Below, in pieces: positions 7,333 to 9,536 of a DNA stretch of 9,536 nt. The stretch spans positions 1 through 9,536 of the forward strand of contig CAAGLQ010000067.1 of NCBI GenBank assembly GCA_900770835.1. The letters run 5' to 3'. This stretch comes from an uncultured Parabacteroides sp. (GTDB lineage: Bacteria > Bacteroidota > Bacteroidia > Bacteroidales > Tannerellaceae). Positions within the stretch are counted from its first letter, which is position 1, and the number at the start of each line of letters is the position of its first letter. The notes under the pieces were generated by a model. That model had not been told where the DNA came from. It saw only the letters and a program-made list of their open reading frames with translations, and did not search any database. The translations under genes and the position numbers were made by a program.

Positions 7333-7352
7333 AGTTATCATTTATTCACGAG
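7333..7352 (-). repeat. Inverted box A, copy i4
   Basis: Reads CTCGTG-AATAAA-TGATAACT on the minus strand. It is the last copy before the array switches direction, 66 bp from the first forward copy. No box B follows. Confidence 0.75.
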
Positions 7353-7417
7353 TATGAAAGCAAATTGTTTATATATAGCTGTATATCGAATGTTTTTATT
7401 CTAATACTCATCAAAAA

Positions 7418-7437
7418 GTCATGAAAGATTGATAACT
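7418..7437 (+). repeat. Forward box A without box B
   Basis: GTCATG-AAAGAT-TGATAACT. It is the first copy in plus orientation; a weak second A-like stretch (CTGTGAAGATCTGATGAG) follows near 7450. No GGTAC-N6-TTGAAAGG follows. Confidence 0.7.
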
Positions 7438-7479
7438 CAGTGAATCTTCTGTGAAGATCTGATGAGAGTCGGCGTTAAA

Positions 7480-7520
7480 CAGTATATATATATGTTTACG
7501 GATAATCTTATTTTCAATTA
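7480..7520. other. AT-rich tract beside the orientation switch
   Basis: An AGTATATATATATG run and the following TTATTTTCAATTAG make this a locally easily melted stretch, just right of where box A changes direction. A DNA-unwinding element is a possibility only. Confidence 0.3.
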
Positions 7521-7575
7521 GTTACATGATAGATGAACATCCTTGGGGGATCGATGAGAATGATTAAATAGAAAA

Positions 7576-7633
7576 CTCGTGAAGATTTGATAACTACCGA
7601 TAGGTTTGTCTGGTACGATTACTTGAAAGGTTT
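7576..7633 (+). repeat. Composite repeat unit 1
   Basis: Box A 7576-7595 (consensus), box B 7612-7633; A-to-B distance 36 bp. It is the first complete unit, 118 bp before the next. Confidence 0.85.
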
Positions 7634-7693
7634 GACGTGGATAGTTATTTATATATCTGATTTATTGACACTTTACTAATAACAGATACGATA

Positions 7694-7752
7694 CTCGTGA
7701 AGGATTGATAACTCCAGGATGATGATTGCTGGTACGTATCTTTGAAAACTAT
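7694..7752 (+). repeat. Composite repeat unit 2
   Basis: Box A 7694-7713, box B 7731-7752; distance 37 bp. Box B decays after TTTGAAA (ACTAT instead of GGTTT), a decay partly shared with the orphan box B at 8714, its duplicate. Confidence 0.8.
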
Positions 7753-7836
7753 GGATACAAGTCTCTTTTATGAGTCTAGTGTTTCATGCTGGGAATGAGG
7801 AGATTTGAGTGTCTGAATATACACACAGATAACAAA

Positions 7837-7885
7837 GTCGTGAAGATTTGATAACTTCACATGGGTACAGAGTTTTGAAAGGTTC
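7837..7885 (+). repeat. Composite repeat unit 3 (short spacing)
   Basis: Consensus box A 7837-7856, box B 7864-7885; distance only 27 bp. It is the duplicate partner of unit 10, which has the same short spacing. Confidence 0.85.
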
Positions 7886-7944
7886 TAATATGACAATTTA
7901 TATGGTATTGATTATTAGCAGTGTATAACCTGTGAATGGATCAA

Positions 7945-8002
7945 CCCGTGAAGGAATGATAACTTTATAAGGAGATAAGAGGTACAAAGTATTGAAAGGT
8001 TT
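7945..8002 (+). repeat. Composite repeat unit 4
   Basis: Box A 7945-7964 (CCCGTG variant), box B 7981-8002; distance 36 bp. Duplicate of unit 11; both are followed by TTTCAGCGGGT and TTGATTTTTAG/TTGATTATTAG. Confidence 0.85.
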
Positions 8003-8061
8003 CAGCGGGTTCTTTGATTTAGTGTTGATTTTTAGTGGATTGTAAAATAATGGAGGATAAA

Positions 8062-8118
8062 CTCGTGAATAATTGATAACTACATTCGATTGCGATGGTA
8101 CAACTTTTTGAAAGCTTT
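8062..8118 (+). repeat. Composite repeat unit 5
   Basis: Box A 8062-8081, box B 8097-8118 with AAGCTTT instead of AAGGTTT; distance 35 bp. A long 168-bp step follows, containing the palindrome CCAGGGCCCTGG (8129-8140). Duplicate of unit 12. Confidence 0.85.
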
Positions 8119-8229
8119 TGTTGCGGAACCAGGGCCCTGGCACTGATCCATGAATGTGCTGTATAGGAATGCTATTGACTCACTGTCAGCAGAATTACGA
8201 TAAATAAAGGAACTGATAGCAGACATTAA

Positions 8230-8286
8230 GTCGTGTGGATTTGATAACTCTGCCACTGATCTCAGGTACGAACCTTTGAAAGGTTT
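8230..8286 (+). repeat. Composite repeat unit 6
   Basis: Box A 8230-8249 carries the CGTGTGGATTTGATAACT variant, box B 8265-8286; distance 35 bp. Its left half is the match of unit 13. Confidence 0.85.
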
Positions 8287-8346
8287 GTAGTGGGGATAGG
8301 AATAATTAGCTGATTATATGCTATTTGAAATGTCTCGAAAGATAAA

Positions 8347-8404
8347 CCCGTGAAAGATTGATAACTTTTACAGGGTGTAGGAGGTACATTTCTTTGAAAG
8401 GTTT
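8347..8404 (+). repeat. Composite repeat unit 7
   Basis: Box A 8347-8366, box B 8383-8404; distance 36 bp. It has no separate partner in the second duplicate; only the sequence after its box B is found there, joined to the left half of a unit-6-like copy. Confidence 0.85.
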
Positions 8405-8474
8405 TGGATTGTGGATTGTTACCGTATCGCTTAGTTACTGATTTTCTGTGCTTTATTGTTGAAAACAGTGGAAA

Positions 8475-8532
8475 GTCGTGAAGATTTGATAACTGTGCGG
8501 GTCCAAAGCAGGTACAACTTCTTGAAAGGTTT
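8475..8532 (+). repeat. Composite repeat unit 8
   Basis: Consensus box A 8475-8494, box B 8511-8532; distance 36 bp. Duplicate of unit 14; similarity stops just after box B in both. Confidence 0.85.
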
Positions 8533-8625
8533 ATTCAAGCTGCATGAATAGATTGGTCGTGCGTATTTCATTATGAGTGAATTAGCCGGGATAAACACAT
8601 AAGGGAAATGTAACTTTGGAGTAAA

Positions 8626-8682
8626 CTCGTGTGGAATTGCTAACTTGGAATAGCTTGCAAAGTACAGACTTTTGAAAAGTTA
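8626..8682 (+). repeat. Composite repeat unit 9 (diverged)
   Basis: Box A 8626-8645 has TGCTAACT, box B 8661-8682 reads AGTAC and TTGAAAAGTTA; distance 35 bp. It is the most decayed composite and lies in the junction between the two large duplicates. Confidence 0.7.
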
Positions 8683-8713
8683 GAGCTGCTGCTGCATCCG
8701 GTTGATCGTAGCT

Positions 8714-8735
8714 GGTACGGATCTTTGAAAAATAC
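8714..8735 (+). repeat. Orphan box B
   Basis: GGTACGGATCTTTGAAA followed by non-consensus bases. There is no box A at the expected place; it corresponds to the box B of unit 2 and marks the left end of the second duplicate. Confidence 0.65.
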
Positions 8736-8818
8736 GGGAGAACCTGACTAATAATAACAGCGGTTTCATTCTGAGAATGAGCAGATTTGTGTGGCTGGAT
8801 ATGCACACATATCATAAA

Positions 8819-8867
8819 GTCGTGAAGATTTGATAACTCCACATAGGTACAAAGTTGTGAAAGGTTT
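8819..8867 (+). repeat. Composite repeat unit 10 (short spacing)
   Basis: Consensus box A 8819-8838, box B 8846-8867 (TGTGAAAGG in place of TTTGAAAGG); distance 27 bp, as in unit 3. Confidence 0.85.
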
Positions 8868-8926
8868 GGATGTGCAGATATATATTGTGTTGATTATTAG
8901 TCGTGTATGAGGTTTAAATAGATCAA

Positions 8927-8984
8927 CCCGTGAAAGAATGATAACTCTATAGGGCCATGAGAAGTACGAAGTCTTGAAAGGTTT
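8927..8984 (+). repeat. Composite repeat unit 11
   Basis: Box A 8927-8946, box B 8963-8984 (AGTAC); distance 36 bp. Duplicate of unit 4. Confidence 0.85.
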
Positions 8985-9043
8985 CAGCGGGTACTTTGAT
9001 TTAGTATTGATTATTAGGTGATTGGGGAATAATGAGGAATAAA

Positions 9044-9100
9044 CCCGTGAAGAAGTGATAACTCCATGCGATTGAGATGGTACAACTTTTTGAAAGGTTT
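9044..9100 (+). repeat. Composite repeat unit 12
   Basis: Box A 9044-9063, box B 9079-9100; distance 35 bp. Followed by the same 168-bp long step as unit 5; here the step has a TGTTCC/GGAACA hairpin instead of the CCAGGGCCCTGG palindrome. Confidence 0.85.
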
Positions 9101-9211
9101 TGTAGCGTAAAGAGGCTCCTGGCACCGTTCCATAGATGTTCCGTATTGGAACATTATTGCCTCATTGTCAGTAAAATTACGGTAAACAGAGGAAGTGATA
9201 GCGGACTTCAA

Positions 9212-9268
9212 GTAGTGTGGATTTGATAACTCTGCCTTCTGCCTTAGGTACGAATTTTTGAAAGGTTT
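9212..9268 (+). repeat. Composite repeat unit 13 (hybrid of unit types 6 and 7)
   Basis: Box A 9212-9231 (GTAGTG, one change from consensus), box B 9247-9268; distance 35 bp. Box A and spacer match unit 6; the sequence after box B matches that after unit 7. Confidence 0.85.
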
Positions 9269-9337
9269 TAGATTGTGGATTATCACCATATTGCTTAGTT
9301 ATTGATACTCCGTGATTTATATTGATGACTGTTCAAA

Positions 9338-9395
9338 GTCGTGAAGATTTGATAACTGGGTAGGTCGGAAGCTGGTACGACTTCTTGAAAGGTTT
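9338..9395 (+). repeat. Composite repeat unit 14 (last)
   Basis: Consensus box A 9338-9357, box B 9374-9395; distance 36 bp. It ends the array, about 40 bp before the stop codon of the next gene. Confidence 0.85.
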
Positions 9396-9434
9396 ATCCT
9401 GACTACTTGAATTAATTATTTAAGTTTCGCAAGT

Positions 9435-9536
9435 TCAACATGCTGATTTCAGATTGTAAAACTGAGCGATATGAGCTATTTCATCAGACTTATTGATTAC
9501 AGCATCGTAGATTTCTTCGTCCAACAGGCCGAAGGC
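9435..9536 (-). CDS. C-terminal end of an unrecognised protein (cut by window edge)
   Basis: On the minus strand the last 33 codons read AFGLLDEEIYDAVINKS and DEIAHIAQFYNLKSAC, then TGA at 9437-9435. The composition is normal for a soluble helical protein and codon use looks coding, unlike the neighbouring array. It runs in the same direction as the regulator-rep operon and ends about 40 bp beyond the last repeat unit, so it frames the array's right side. The family cannot be recognised from this fragment. A functional link with the array is possible but unsupported. Confidence 0.55.
   Translation of the reverse strand, partial: AFGLLDEEIYDAVINKSDEIAHIAQFYNLKSAC

Larger units (their letters stand above)
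7731..8540 (+). repeat. Large tandem duplication, first copy
   Basis: This block (end of unit 2 to unit 8) is repeated, diverged, at about 8714-9402. The offset is 982-983 bp up to unit 6/13 and 863 bp for unit 8/14, so the second copy lacks one roughly 119-bp unit. Confidence 0.75.
7067..9395. repeat. Array of bipartite A/B repeats upstream of the regulator-rep operon
   Basis: About 2.3 kb without a believable gene. Box A (20 bp) is [CG][TC]CGTG-N7-TGATAACT, with N7 most often AAGATTT. Box B (22 bp) is GGTAC-N6-TTGAAAGGTTT. I count fourteen A+B composite units, all in plus orientation, one A-only forward copy, four A-only inverted copies and one B-only copy. Starts of composites are 108-193 bp apart, most often 117-118, 126-128 or 168. 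A-to-B distance is 35-37 bp, or 27 bp in two units. Sequence between units varies, but several share a TTGATTATTAG-like patch. Units are diverged yet the boxes stay conserved, which suggests a bound protein or other function. The gene order points to Rep or XRE as the binder. Function not established. Confidence 0.85.
8714..9402 (+). repeat. Large tandem duplication, second copy
   Basis: This is the shorter partner of 7731-8540. It keeps unit order, spacing class and step lengths (108, 117, 168 bp), which shows descent by duplication rather than independent insertion. Confidence 0.75.

Noticed and set aside
8230..8249. DnaA box (TGTGGATTT within unit 6, also unit 13)
   Set aside because: Only 7 of 9 bases match and the bases fall in the variable centre of box A; most units do not have them.
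7898..9289. Four minus-strand frames of 81-119 aa with recurring KPFK and SRVD/ELSNLH patches
   Set aside because: The recurring peptides are translations of boxes B and A. Unit lengths are not multiples of three, so the patches change frame between units, and the frames overlap one another.
7067..9395. CRISPR array
   Set aside because: Repeats are two separate, diverged boxes with unequal spacing of 108-193 bp, spacers are duplicated in blocks, and no cas gene is seen.
7067..9395. Integron attC or gene-cassette array
   Set aside because: Units are too short for genes, boxes are not inverted repeats of each other, and no integrase is present in the window.
7576..9395. Each A+B unit being a standard Bacteroidetes promoter (TTTG to TAnnTTTG)
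   Set aside because: In most units the TTTG of box A and the TTTG of box B are about 32 bp apart instead of about 23. Only units 3 and 10 come near the right spacing. Kept only as an alternative for RNA-seq testing.
7576..9395. RNA hairpin between box A and box B (AAGTCGT with ACGACTT in unit 14)
   Set aside because: The pairing is perfect only in unit 14; the other units show mismatches without compensating changes.

Overview
This window most likely comes from a Bacteroidales chromosome. Parabacteroides or a close relative is an inference, not shown. The evidence is several candidate promoters of the Bacteroidetes type (TTTG near -33, TAnnTTTG near -7), an OmpA/OmpW-size outer-membrane barrel gene with weak ribosome-binding signals, and a Bacteroidetes-style PIN-PhoH protein.

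Left part (1-4412): the 3' end of an IscB-type (OMEGA, RNA-guided HNH/RuvC nuclease) gene; a small secreted beta-barrel protein; a PIN-PhoH ATPase with a good intrinsic terminator; a convergent gene for a small membrane/coiled-coil protein; and a RlaP-type predicted nucleotidyltransferase. These look like an ordinary mixture of accessory and housekeeping genes.

Middle part (4467-6961, all on the minus strand): a two-gene operon encoding a 95-aa XRE-type regulator and a 503-aa Rep_3-family replication initiator. It ends in an 11-bp-stem terminator. Directly after the T-tract of that terminator sits a roughly 638-nt group IIC-like intron with no room for a reverse transcriptase.

Right part (about 7000-9434): 2.4 kb with no believable gene, filled by a diverged array of bipartite repeats. 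Box A is CGTG-N7-TGATAACT and box B is GGTAC-N6-TTGAAAGGTTT. Fourteen A+B composite units all point the same way. One extra forward A box and four inverted A boxes lie nearest the regulator/Rep operon. The A-to-B distance is 35-37 bp in twelve units and 27 bp in two, and units recur every 108-193 bp. An older tandem duplication of about 0.8-1 kb and at least one hybrid unit show that the array evolves by recombination between units. A further minus-strand gene is cut by the right edge.

My working reading is that XRE regulator, Rep_3 initiator and array form one system: an origin/iteron-like, partition-like or regulatory site array maintained on the chromosome, or the control region of an integrated replicon. 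The composite, widely spaced, one-direction layout is unlike ordinary plasmid iterons and is the most unusual thing in the window. Its function cannot be decided from sequence alone.
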